Below the pieces are notes generated by a model, which searched no databases, was not told the DNA's origin, and was given only the letters and a program-made list of their open reading frames with translations. This document shows positions 41,990 through 49,563 of a DNA stretch of 64,000 nucleotides, piece after piece. A program made the position numbers and the translations under genes. The stretch is taken from NCBI GenBank assembly GCA_017305715.1, contig JAFKKG010000009.1:186001-250000 (forward strand), written 5' to 3'. Within the stretch, counting starts at the first letter, position 1. Each line of letters begins with the position of its first letter. Source of the stretch: Hyphomicrobiales bacterium (GTDB lineage: Bacteria; Pseudomonadota; Alphaproteobacteria; Rhizobiales; Xanthobacteraceae).

Positions 41990-42600
41990 GCCGGCGGGAA
42001 TATGGGCCATGTCTTGTTGAAACCGTGCGCGTAGCGCCCGACCAGGCTGCAGAACAGATCGCCCGGCGAGCGGGCCTGCTGATCCTGATCCGACAGATAA
42101 GAAAAGCTGGGCCGCCGCCGGCCGGTCATCAGCGACCCGCACGACAGCGCCACCGTGCGAACGATCGGCTGGGCCGGATCGTCGGTTGCAGACTGCTGGA
42201 CCGACAAATAATCCGCCGTATAGTTCGCAAACCATTTTATCGATCCGAGCAACGCCCAGTCCGCCGAAAAGATGCCAAGGCCCACAGCGGCGTCCTTTCC
42301 TTTCACGTCCTCGGCATCATCTCCGGAGGCGAGCGCCAGAACCTCGCCGGAGACCCCCGAAAGTGAGAACTCGACGCGCTGCGCAGCGCCGTTGATCATC
42401 TGATTGAACTCGGGAACGTTCTGCAGTTCGCCAAGGCCCCGGTAGGTCGCACCGGTTGCGTCATACGCGTTGACACCAGGCTCGATATCGCCGATGCCCA
42501 GCCACAGCCGGATGACCGGGGCGGTGTCGAGCCTGAAAAACACGCCGATCCGCTGCATCCCGGAATCGAGCGCCGCCAGCTCCGCATCGTTCAAATTCAT
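41986..42600 (-). CDS. Phage tail assembly protein, 204 aa
   Basis: 204 residues: MNLNDAELAALDSGMQRIGV, a beta-rich middle (VIRLWLGIGDIEPGVNAYDA), and a C-terminal Arg-rich loop SLMTGRRRPSFSYLSDQDQQ. It overlaps the next gene upstream (ATGG at 42597-42600). It lies where gene-transfer-agent and HK97-like phages have a distal tail protein. Exact role unclear. Confidence 0.72.
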   Translation of the reverse strand: MNLNDAELAALDSGMQRIGVFFRLDTAPVIRLWLGIGDIEPGVNAYDATGATYRGLGELQNVPEFNQMINGAAQRVEFSLSGVSGEVLALASGDDAEDVKGKDAAVGLGIFSADWALLGSIKWFANYTADYLSVQQSATDDPAQPIVRTVALSCGSLMTGRRRPSFSYLSDQDQQARSPGDLFCSLVGRYAHGFNKTWPIFPPA

Positions 42601-43334
42601 GGCGGGGAACTCTCAAACGTTTCAACAAAATCGACGCTGGCGGAATTGAACGTCCAGGGATTGATGTTCAGGTCCATGGAATTGGTCGCACCGAGACGCA
42701 TCAGACAGCGCGGCCGATCGAACTCGAGCGGCGTACCGGCTGCAATCGCCTCCCGCAATGGCGGCATGAAGGTGATGGTTGCAGCGTCGTCATCGGTATA
42801 GTCGACCGTGGCTATCTCATACATTCGCCACCCCATGGTCGGATGGATGATCGAGAACGCTTCGCCGCCGATCAGCTCGCCGGCATAATTGATGCCGATG
42901 TCGATCGACGTCGCGCGAAGTGACGCGGCGCCGGCGACGATGTCGATCACCGGCTGGTCATAACCCGTATCATCGCCAAACAGCGAACCATCACTATGGG
43001 CGATGTCGAGCCCTGCAGTCTGCGACAACCCTTCCGGCCACGGCCGGAACAGGGCATCGTTGCGCGGCACGATGATGGCATTGATGCCGCCGTCGCAGAT
43101 CTGGCGCACCGCGCGCCACAGCAGCGTGGTGACGCGCTGGCGGTCCCGACCGGTCAGGCCCCGGCCGCCGCTCAAACTGATATCGCTCATACTGCAGGAC
43201 CAGAATCCGCCCCCGTCGCTGCGCACCAGGGTGGCGACTGACTTTGCTGTCTGCCCCGGCGTTGCGGCGACACCGAGCAAATTCCAACTGTGGCGCTTTT
43301 CCCGCAGCAGCCTTCGGGGGAATTCGATCGCCAT
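42597..43334 (-). CDS. Phage tail protein, 245 aa
   Basis: 245 residues. MAIEFPRRLLREKRHSWNLL, then HPTMGWRMYEIATVDYTDDD and ATITFMPPLREAIAAGTPLE. Probably a distal-tail or baseplate protein following the tape measure. It overlaps the tape-measure stop by one base. Confidence 0.75.
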   Translation of the reverse strand: MAIEFPRRLLREKRHSWNLLGVAATPGQTAKSVATLVRSDGGGFWSCSMSDISLSGGRGLTGRDRQRVTTLLWRAVRQICDGGINAIIVPRNDALFRPWPEGLSQTAGLDIAHSDGSLFGDDTGYDQPVIDIVAGAASLRATSIDIGINYAGELIGGEAFSIIHPTMGWRMYEIATVDYTDDDAATITFMPPLREAIAAGTPLEFDRPRCLMRLGATNSMDLNINPWTFNSASVDFVETFESSPP

Positions 43335-45358
43335 CAGCCGACCCCTGTCGTCTGCATGCGTTGCGTAGAGCTGATAATCTTCGACATGCCGGCAATCTGC
43401 TTGTGGGCGGCCACAATGGCAGCCTGCAACCGCTCGATCGTCGATTGGGACACGTCGCCCGCAACCATGAAATTGTTGAGAATCGATCCGCCCGCCTGTG
43501 ACCGCGTGGCGACGTCGTTCGGAACAATCTGAGCGCCGCGCGGCAGGTTGAGAAGTTCGGGTCCCTTCTCACCAACCCATGTGAGGCCGCCGCGCCAGTT
43601 GTCGGTGCCTTCGGCGTTTTTGCCTATGCTGCCGAGCCCAAAAAATGAGGCGAATGGACTTAGACCACCAGCGCTCGGCCCATTGAAAACCGAGGCAAAG
43701 AAGGAGTTGATTGATGCCTTGCCCAACGTTTTCAATAGATTATTCACGACGTCATTGAGGTTTTTTGCTTCGAAGACTGCGTCACCGAAGGCGGTCGACA
43801 ACGCGCTACCCATAGTAGCGGAGGCGCTGTTGATCTTGTTGAGCGAGTCCTTCGCCTTGTCGGCCGCAGTGGCGGCCAACCCGATGTTGGTAGACGCAGC
43901 GAGAAACGCCTCGGAATGTTCCTTGGTGAGAACGATCCCCGACGCTTCGAGGGCCTGCTGTGCCGTCATGCTCTGGCGCAACTTCTCATACTTGTTGATC
44001 TGCTCCTGCGTCACCTCGCCTTCATCGCGCATGATCGCGGTCAAGGCCTGGAATTCTGCCCGGAACTGCTGGCGCGCAGCGTTGTTCTGGAACGTCGCCG
44101 CCGTGTCCGCATTCAACGTGGCGATATGCTTGTTGATGCTGTCGATGACGACTTCGAACTGATCGCGACTTTCTTCGGGCTCCGGCTTCTGCGGCGCCTT
44201 CGAGGTGTCGCCTCTGACGGCCGTCTGCACGTCGATCGCACGCTGCATGGCTTGGCGGACGGCGCTGGGATTCTGCATCGCCGCAGCCAACTTGGCCTGC
44301 GCCGGGTCGGTTGCGTAGCCGGGCTCCCCCTTTAAGATAAGTCCGGGATCCGAGTTCAGACCCAGCCTGCCGGTCGCTTCCGTCAGCCTGGACCAGAAAG
44401 GCGCATTGCCGAGCTGGGCCATGATATCGGGGATGCGCTTGATGGCATCATAAAGCGAATTGGCTTGCGTCACAGCCGACGACATCGTCTCGACGATCCC
44501 GATCCAGCTCTCGTGGTAGTTGACGCCGAGCTTGGCCAGGTCGTCCTGGATCGGCTTGAACTTCTCGCCGAGGATCTTCTGGGCTTCTTCCAATCGATTT
44601 TTAAGCTCGATCGCCTGCCCGACCTGCTGGTCCGAAACGATCTTCGACGCCTCGATCTTCTGCGCCGTCTCGAGCATCTGGTCGAGGAACCCGGAATTGG
44701 CGCGCAGCCGGTCCGTGATGGCCGGCCCGAACGCCTTTTCCGAGATATCGAGCGCGGCCAGTCGCTGGCCGCTTTCCAGCGCCTTGTCGATCAACTGGAC
44801 GGTCGCGCGCAACTTGTCTTCGTTCGAAGTCGCATTGGCGAGCGCCGCAACCCCGGAATTGCCGCCAAAATTCCCGGCCTCGACCAAGGTTCCGACGCGC
44901 TGGCGCAAGTCACTGCCGCCGAGCTTATCGCGTGAGGTATTGGCGAACCGGTTGAGCGCAGCCTCGACGTCCTCGATCGTGACTTTCAACACTTCTCCCG
45001 ACTTCACGAAACGCTGAAAGAAATCGGTCGAGACGTTGGCCTTTGCAGCCTTTTCGGCAATCTCGTTGAATTCCTCGATCCGCTCTTTGGCAAGCTCGGT
45101 AGCGACCGACATCAGCTTGAAGACGCCGGCGATGCCCGCGATCGCGGCACTGAGCGGACCGATAACGCCAAGGATCGAACGCAGCCCAAGCGCGGCCGAG
45201 CCGGCTGCGCCACCGGTCGCCAACAGGCTCGCATTCACGTCGAGAAACTGCTTGACGATGAACTGGGTCGCCGTCGTCGTGACGCCCTTGGCGCTCTCAA
45301 CGTTCTTGTTGAAGGCGTCCAGGTTTAGCGAGAGCGGAATACGCAGGGCCGGCGCCAT
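43334..45358 (-). CDS. Tail tape measure protein
   Basis: 674 residues. Long, helix-rich, with a hydrophobic segment near residues 50-80 (ALGLRSILGVIGPLSAAIAG), several coiled coils and a Gln/Ala-rich middle. It sets tail length and later forms a membrane channel. ATG 45358 overlaps the stop of the frameshifted chaperone frame (TGATG); the codon before it at 45361 is TTG. Confidence 0.87.
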   Translation of the reverse strand: MAPALRIPLSLNLDAFNKNVESAKGVTTTATQFIVKQFLDVNASLLATGGAAGSAALGLRSILGVIGPLSAAIAGIAGVFKLMSVATELAKERIEEFNEIAEKAAKANVSTDFFQRFVKSGEVLKVTIEDVEAALNRFANTSRDKLGGSDLRQRVGTLVEAGNFGGNSGVAALANATSNEDKLRATVQLIDKALESGQRLAALDISEKAFGPAITDRLRANSGFLDQMLETAQKIEASKIVSDQQVGQAIELKNRLEEAQKILGEKFKPIQDDLAKLGVNYHESWIGIVETMSSAVTQANSLYDAIKRIPDIMAQLGNAPFWSRLTEATGRLGLNSDPGLILKGEPGYATDPAQAKLAAAMQNPSAVRQAMQRAIDVQTAVRGDTSKAPQKPEPEESRDQFEVVIDSINKHIATLNADTAATFQNNAARQQFRAEFQALTAIMRDEGEVTQEQINKYEKLRQSMTAQQALEASGIVLTKEHSEAFLAASTNIGLAATAADKAKDSLNKINSASATMGSALSTAFGDAVFEAKNLNDVVNNLLKTLGKASINSFFASVFNGPSAGGLSPFASFFGLGSIGKNAEGTDNWRGGLTWVGEKGPELLNLPRGAQIVPNDVATRSQAGGSILNNFMVAGDVSQSTIERLQAAIVAAHKQIAGMSKIISSTQRMQTTGVG

Positions 45359-45935
45359 CAATTCACTCCATGCATTGCGAGAAGCTCATCAAACTCGGCT
45401 TCGCTCATGGGCTCGGTCTTGCCGCCACCGTTGGCCCGGTTGTGGCCCTCGACATAGGCGACGAGTTCCCAAATCGTCTGTTCTTCCGTCACCCGGGGAG
45501 GCCAGCCGAACGCCGCGCCGATCGCGATGACTTCGGAGCGTCGGAGGCGTCCGTCTTCGAGGTAAAGCCGGTTTTTGCTGCCTCCGCCGGCTTCTGTTTT
45601 CCCTCGATGGGGTCCTCCGGCACGCCGATCATCACCGCTTCGACGACCGCGTAGGCCACCAGCACGGACGGCGCGAGCCCGTGTTCGTTATCGTCGACGT
45701 GACGCTTGACCGCGTCCATCGCCTGCTCCGGCGCCATGCCACCGCCCATCAAGCCGAGCCGGATGGTTTCACGGACATCATTTACGCCGAAGGTGCCCGT
45801 TCCCAGCCGCCCGAAGATTACCCCGAGCGGCGCGTTGCATTTGGCTTCCAGATCAAGCAATAGCCCGATTTTCGACAGGCAGAACTGATCCTCCCCGTTC
45901 GCCCACACGATGGTGCGAGTGCCGTTGGCGCTCAT
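45358..45935 (-). CDS. Tail assembly chaperone GT fusion, made by -1 frameshift
   Basis: Ribosomes shifting back one base at the GGGAAAA site (45597-45603) would read a second frame to a TGA at 45358-45360. The product would have about 192 residues: 113 shared with the G product and 79 new. The new part includes KNRLYLEDGRLRRSEVIAIG, AAFGWPPRVTEEQTIWELVA and FDELLAMHGVN. The shifted frame is stop-free, reads as a helical, acidic tail-chaperone-like protein and has no strong start of its own. Its stop overlaps the tape-measure start. This is the known G/GT arrangement of lambda-like tails. Confidence 0.78.
45489..45935 (-). CDS. Tail assembly chaperone, G-type product
   Basis: 148 residues if no frameshift occurs: MSANGTRTIVWANGEDQFCL, LLLDLEAKCNAPLGVIFGRL, then a basic C-terminus ending SARRSAGLPG. 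The first part resembles the gp10-type protein of gene transfer agents and siphophage tail chaperones. It acts on the tape measure during tail assembly. The slippery site is at codons 111-113. Confidence 0.8.
   Translation of the reverse strand: MSANGTRTIVWANGEDQFCLSKIGLLLDLEAKCNAPLGVIFGRLGTGTFGVNDVRETIRLGLMGGGMAPEQAMDAVKRHVDDNEHGLAPSVLVAYAVVEAVMIGVPEDPIEGKQKPAEAAKTGFTSKTDASDAPKSSRSARRSAGLPG
45597..45603 (-). promoter_or_regulatory. -1 ribosomal frameshift slippery site GGGAAAA
   Basis: Read on the minus strand: G GGA AAA in the zero frame of the G gene (codons GAG GGA AAA). Both tRNAs can re-pair after a one-base backward step as GGG AAA. It is the same X XXY YYZ type as lambda's GGGAAAG. 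The reading frames flank it exactly as required. Confidence 0.78.
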
Positions 45936-45947
45936 AGGAACTTCCCT

Positions 45948-46352
45948 TCAATTTCGAGAGATGACGTCCTCGACCTTGTCCTCGATCGTCTGCTGAATAT
46001 CCGGAAGCAAACGACGCGCTGTCGAATAGAAGTAGGGTTGGGCAGCCTGATGCACGGTGCCAAACTCTGGCGCCAGCGCATAATCGAACTCGACGCCGGA
46101 CCCTTTGGTAATCTCACGGGTCGTCGCCGGTCCGCCGGCGGTGACTTCGAGTTCGAGTTCGTTGCGTTTTCGCCGGACCTTGACGCTGTCCCTGAGCTCG
46201 CCGGTCAGCACCAGGTCCTCTTCGACAATGGCCCGCTGAATGGCGCCAGCAAGCCCGTCAGCCTCTTCCTTGATGGTGGCAGCCAGTTCGCGCTTCAGCT
46301 TGTAGGAAAGCTGGTCGAACCAACTCTGGACCTCGTCATCGGGCTCGCCCAT
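45948..46352 (-). CDS. Tail completion protein, HK97 gp10-like
   Basis: 134 residues. MGEPDDEVQSWFDQLSYKLK helices, the segment EDLVLTGELRDSVKVRRKRN, and VEFDYALAPEFGTVHQAAQP with YFYSTARRLL are the family core. Probably joins head and tail. Confidence 0.78.
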   Translation of the reverse strand: MGEPDDEVQSWFDQLSYKLKRELAATIKEEADGLAGAIQRAIVEEDLVLTGELRDSVKVRRKRNELELEVTAGGPATTREITKGSGVEFDYALAPEFGTVHQAAQPYFYSTARRLLPDIQQTIEDKVEDVISRN

Positions 46353-46355
46353 CGA

Positions 46356-46793
46356 TCAGGGCACATCGACCCATGTGACGGCCTGGTCGTTATCCATCGT
46401 CACGTTGATCGCCACCTTTTGCCCGCGGGTCCCGGTGTGCTCGAAATTGGTAAGGATGAACGATCCGGCGTAGTAGCCGAGGCCAGGCGCATCAAGCTTG
46501 ACCTGGGCATTCTTCGCCACGGCGTTCATGAACCAATTGCGCCAAAACGCGTAAGCCTCGACCGCCAACACACCCGCTCCGGAAATCTGTGCAGATAGCC
46601 CGTTGACGTCCTTGGCTTCCCAGGCGGGGGCTCCCCCATCGTCGCAGTCCGGGATCAGCGTCGAATTGGTGGATGCCGAAAGCTTGAAGCTTCGCGTGGT
46701 GAGGCCACAAGGCTGCGAAAACACTTCCGGCGACGCGCTGTCACCAACAAGGATCAAAAGCTTGGTTCCTGGAATTACGGTCGGCTGTGCCAT
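46356..46793 (-). CDS. Major tail tube protein
   Basis: 145 residues from ATG 46793 with an AAGGTG ribosome site 8 bases upstream. MAQPTVIPGTKLLILVGDSA, VFSQPCGLTTRSFKLSASTN and a beta-rich second half fit a TP901-1/gene-transfer-agent-type tail tube subunit. A GTG at 46802 is an alternative start. Placed just before the chaperones, as usual. Confidence 0.82.
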   Translation of the reverse strand: MAQPTVIPGTKLLILVGDSASPEVFSQPCGLTTRSFKLSASTNSTLIPDCDDGGAPAWEAKDVNGLSAQISGAGVLAVEAYAFWRNWFMNAVAKNAQVKLDAPGLGYYAGSFILTNFEHTGTRGQKVAINVTMDNDQAVTWVDVP

Positions 46794-46834
46794 CGAGGTC
46801 ACCTTTCATGATAGCGCCTCGCGGCGCGGATAGT

Positions 46835-47233
46835 TTAGGTAGGCTGGATTAACGCATGGAACGTAAGGGCCGCATGGCGCGTCAGGCCATCGGGATCACG
46901 CAAATAGTTGACGCTCTCGATCTCGAACACGACGACGGTGAAGCCCGCTATGGCCAGCGGCTGATCGTCGAGCATCGCAAGCACGGCTTTCGTGATGGTC
47001 TTCAGCTCGACGAAGCCCTTTTGCTGCGACCAGATGTCGACCACCGGATAGGCAATCACCCCATCGATACAGTCGGCCTTGTCCGGCAGCACCTGACACT
47101 GGCCAAGCGTGATGTAAGGAAAGATCGGATTGACCGGCGGCTCGTCATACACACGATCGTCGACCGCAGTCCCGGTCCTGTCCTTGAGCACATCGATAAT
47201 GGCGGACTGCAATTCGAGGCTAGGATCGGACAT
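46835..47233 (-). CDS. Tail completion protein, DUF3168
   Basis: 132 residues. MSDPSLELQSAIIDVLKDRT, IFPYITLGQCQVLPDKADCI and ALTFHALIQ are characteristic of DUF3168 head-tail completion proteins. It overlaps the 58-residue gene by 14 bases. Confidence 0.82.
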   Translation of the reverse strand: MSDPSLELQSAIIDVLKDRTGTAVDDRVYDEPPVNPIFPYITLGQCQVLPDKADCIDGVIAYPVVDIWSQQKGFVELKTITKAVLAMLDDQPLAIAGFTVVVFEIESVNYLRDPDGLTRHAALTFHALIQPT

Positions 47234-47396
47234 CGCTGACCTCTTGCTCGGGAACGACCCTGCCGGCGCCGGCCTCGAGGATCGCGCGAACCGCCGCTTC
47301 CGGCACCCGCTGGTAGGTCACGCCGGCGAGGTATTGGACGAAGACATGCCGTTTCGCGCGGTAGGAGAAATCGCGCGAAACGGCGACCACCTTCAT
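47220..47396 (-). CDS. Small basic phage protein, 58 aa
   Basis: MKVVAVSRDFSYRAKRHVFV, then QYLAGVTYQRVPEAAVRAIL. A short protein between two head-tail genes, overlapping the DUF3168 start. Its basic N-terminus with RDFSYR and YLAGVTYQRVPEA resembles small proteins in the same position in other rhizobial phages. Function unknown. Confidence 0.72.
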   Translation of the reverse strand: MKVVAVSRDFSYRAKRHVFVQYLAGVTYQRVPEAAVRAILEAGAGRVVPEQEVSDVRS

Positions 47397-47399
47397 CGG

Positions 47400-47813
47400 T
47401 TAGTTCGCCACGCCCGTAGCCTGGATGCCGACCGACAACACCGTCGACGACTTGGCGATTCCGATCTGGCAAAGATACTCGCCGGAACCGACGTCGGCGA
47501 TCGGGCAGATGCCACCCGGCGTGTCCGATTGATAATATGGCGTGTTTGGCGTCAACGTCGCACCCAGCGTCAGATCGCCGTCGCTCATGCCGTTGATGGG
47601 CTGATTCAGCGCTGCACTGTTGAGCGCGATGCCGTCGGGCTTGCGCGCGGCGACCGTGGCCGAGTTCGAATCCGCCAGCATGTATTTGTGGCTGGTCGGA
47701 TCGAGATAGATCGTCTTGCCCGCGGCAATTGCCTCGCCGGCGGTACCAGAGAAGCGGCGTTGTCCGGTGCCGGAGACAACGCAGTTTGCAGCCGTGATCG
47801 AGAGATCAGCCAT
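47400..47813 (-). CDS. Phage structural protein, possible capsid decoration, 137 aa
   Basis: MADLSITAANCVVSGTGQRR, then AGEAIAAGKTIYLDPTSHKY and SGEYLCQIGIAKSSTVLSVG. Beta-rich and Gly/Ala-rich, resembling capsid cement or DUF2190-like proteins. ATG 47813 chosen; the frame is open upstream in non-coding-like sequence. Head-module position supports this. Confidence 0.68.
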   Translation of the reverse strand: MADLSITAANCVVSGTGQRRFSGTAGEAIAAGKTIYLDPTSHKYMLADSNSATVAARKPDGIALNSAALNQPINGMSDGDLTLGATLTPNTPYYQSDTPGGICPIADVGSGEYLCQIGIAKSSTVLSVGIQATGVAN

Positions 47814-47848
47814 TGATGATATCCTTCCTTTGGTTGGGGAGAAAGCGA

Positions 47849-48232
47849 CTAGCCGGACACGCGCAGATTGATCCGCACCAGGGTACTGCCGATGAACTTC
47901 GGATCGCATTGAATGATCGTCCGCGCGTTCTCGCCGCGCATCAGCACCCGATCGGGACCGTTCTCGCGCGGAATGCGCTGGTCGATGGTGACCGGCTCGA
48001 CAACACGATCACCGGGCCAACCGGCAGCGTTGATCTCGGTCGGCGACAGGAAAACCTCGTAAAGCGCAACCTTCGGGCCAGATGCACTATTCGAATTGTC
48101 GACGCGGTTGACCCGCGCTCTGCAAACGACATCGACCGGCGCCGACCCCGTGAATACCCGCCGCAACGTGATATCCTCACCTGATTGCCGCAGCTGGGCA
48201 TCGAGCGAGGCGATGGCATCCGCGGGCGTCAT
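47849..48232 (-). CDS. Phage head closure-type protein (putative), 127 aa
   Basis: MTPADAIASLDAQLRQSGED, a beta domain with VALYEVFLSPTEINAAGWPG, and an end TIIQCDPKFIGSTLVRINLR. Size and place fit a head-tail joining protein. ATG 48232 chosen over a long His/Arg-rich frame upstream. Confidence 0.65.
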   Translation of the reverse strand: MTPADAIASLDAQLRQSGEDITLRRVFTGSAPVDVVCRARVNRVDNSNSASGPKVALYEVFLSPTEINAAGWPGDRVVEPVTIDQRIPRENGPDRVLMRGENARTIIQCDPKFIGSTLVRINLRVSG

Positions 48233-48234
48233 GA

Positions 48235-48648
48235 TCAGGCATGCCCGTTCATGTTGACGGTCCAGGACGTGATGTTGATCGTCTGCCCCGAGATGACGCT
48301 GGTGTTGTCGACCGTCATGTCGCCGCCGCCGCCCGTCGCGGTGATGGTGCCCTGCATGCCGCAAGTCGTGCCATCCGAGGCATAAACGCGATAATGCGCC
48401 AGCGTGCCGGTATTGTCGGCCGAGGTATCGGTCAACGGCGTCGACGAGAACGCCTTGGAACCGGCCGAGGCATTGCCCATCCAGTCGGAGGCCAGCGCGA
48501 TGGTCGCGATCACCGTGCCGGCGTCGGCCGCAGCACAGTTCGCCGGCTGCGCTCCCGACCGCAGCTTGATGATGGCAGCGGTGCCGATCGCGGCCTCGAT
48601 CGCGTCGAGCATGGCGTTACGGACGGCTACAGAGAGCTGAATGGTCAT
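48235..48648 (-). CDS. Phage structural protein, 137 aa
   Basis: MTIQLSVAVRNAMLDAIEAA, IKLRSGAQPANCAAADAGTV, and a Gly/Thr/Asn-rich beta end. A common protein of rhizobial phage structural modules, role unknown. Confidence 0.68.
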   Translation of the reverse strand: MTIQLSVAVRNAMLDAIEAAIGTAAIIKLRSGAQPANCAAADAGTVIATIALASDWMGNASAGSKAFSSTPLTDTSADNTGTLAHYRVYASDGTTCGMQGTITATGGGGDMTVDNTSVISGQTINITSWTVNMNGHA

Positions 48649-48660
48649 GGCAAAAATCTC

Positions 48661-48930
48661 CTATCTGGATTTGATCTTGAGCTTCATGGTCTGATCCATG
48701 GTGCGGCCGCCGGCCGTGGTGATGCGGTTCTGAATCAGATAGGTCTCACCATCGGTGCCGCCGGACAGCCAGACGGTCGTCGTCGTGGTCGTGTTCGACG
48801 ATGAATTCGCCACGATGCCGGGCGGCAGCGTGAATTGAGAGGTAGCGATGGTGTCGCCATCGAGCCGCGCGCTCCAATCGATCGCGTAGTCGAGCACCTC
48901 GTCAGGATCCTTGCGCGGCCAGCTCGGCAT
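48661..48930 (-). CDS. Phage fibre-tail adaptor-like protein, 89 aa
   Basis: MPSWPRKDPDEVLDYAIDWS, then LPPGIVANSSSNTTTTTTVW and SGGTDGETYLIQNRITTAGG. The KDPDEVLDY..DW and GG..G..Y.I.N.I....G pattern is that of small adaptors that join fibres or tail to head. Family named from pattern only. Confidence 0.7.
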   Translation of the reverse strand: MPSWPRKDPDEVLDYAIDWSARLDGDTIATSQFTLPPGIVANSSSNTTTTTTVWLSGGTDGETYLIQNRITTAGGRTMDQTMKLKIKSR

Positions 48931-48957
48931 GATTCACGTTTCCGAAAAGTGAGAGGA

Positions 48958-49551
48958 TCAGGCCGCGATCGCGACGCGGTTCTCGGCCGCTACAAAATAG
49001 GTGCGCTCGAGCGGCGTCGGCTCGACGTCGGGACCGGCCGCGGTCGCGACCTGGCGAATGCCGAGCGATTGCGCCGCGGACGCGCGGACCAGGACCGTGT
49101 CGACCGCGACCGAGCTGATCGACAGCGATTGTGCTGCAAACGCGCCGATGCCGCCGCCCGAGGCGACCGCGACCTGCCCGATGCCGAGGCCCTGGTTGGC
49201 GTTCGCCGCGACCAGGACGACCGCCTGCGCGGTTTCCCCGATCGACAGCGACTGCACCGCGGCGGCGCCAATGCCGCCGCCGGAGGCCGCGGCGACCTGG
49301 CTGACGCCGAGGGCCTGCGCCGCATTTGCCTTGACCAGGACGGCGCCGGCAGCCGCCTGCGCTATGCCGAGCGGCTGCGCGGCGACAGCGTTGACCGTGA
49401 CAGTCTCGGCGCAGATCTGGATAATGCCGAGCGACTGGTTGGCGCTGGCTTTGACCAAAACCGCCGCCGCGGCGCTTTCCCCGATCGACAGCGACTGCGA
49501 CGCGGTTGCCGATCGCGCCGTCGTCGATTGATTGAGTAGGAGCAGAAGCAC
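48958..49551 (-). CDS. Tandem-repeat structural protein, 197 aa
   Basis: About eight tandem units of roughly 20-21 residues, with the pattern A-A-x-Q-S/A-L-G/S-I-x-x-x-A-x-A-x-V-L-V (for example SQSLSIGESAAAAVLVKAS and AQALGVSQVAAASGGGIGA). Unit length and alternating small/hydrophobic residues suggest a regular beta-solenoid or fibre. The end LERTYFVAAENRVAIAA lacks the repeat. ATG 49551. Located between the SASA esterase gene and the fibre-adaptor-like gene; likely a host-facing decoration. Confidence 0.72.
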   Translation of the reverse strand: MLLLLLNQSTTARSATASQSLSIGESAAAAVLVKASANQSLGIIQICAETVTVNAVAAQPLGIAQAAAGAVLVKANAAQALGVSQVAAASGGGIGAAAVQSLSIGETAQAVVLVAANANQGLGIGQVAVASGGGIGAFAAQSLSISSVAVDTVLVRASAAQSLGIRQVATAAGPDVEPTPLERTYFVAAENRVAIAA

Positions 49552-49563
49552 CGACGCAGCTCC

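Noticed and set aside
41940-42235. Longer upstream start of the 64-residue tail membrane protein
   Set aside because: Frame is open to 42235 but the ATGA overlap at 41989 gives a better start and the extra part is not protein-like.
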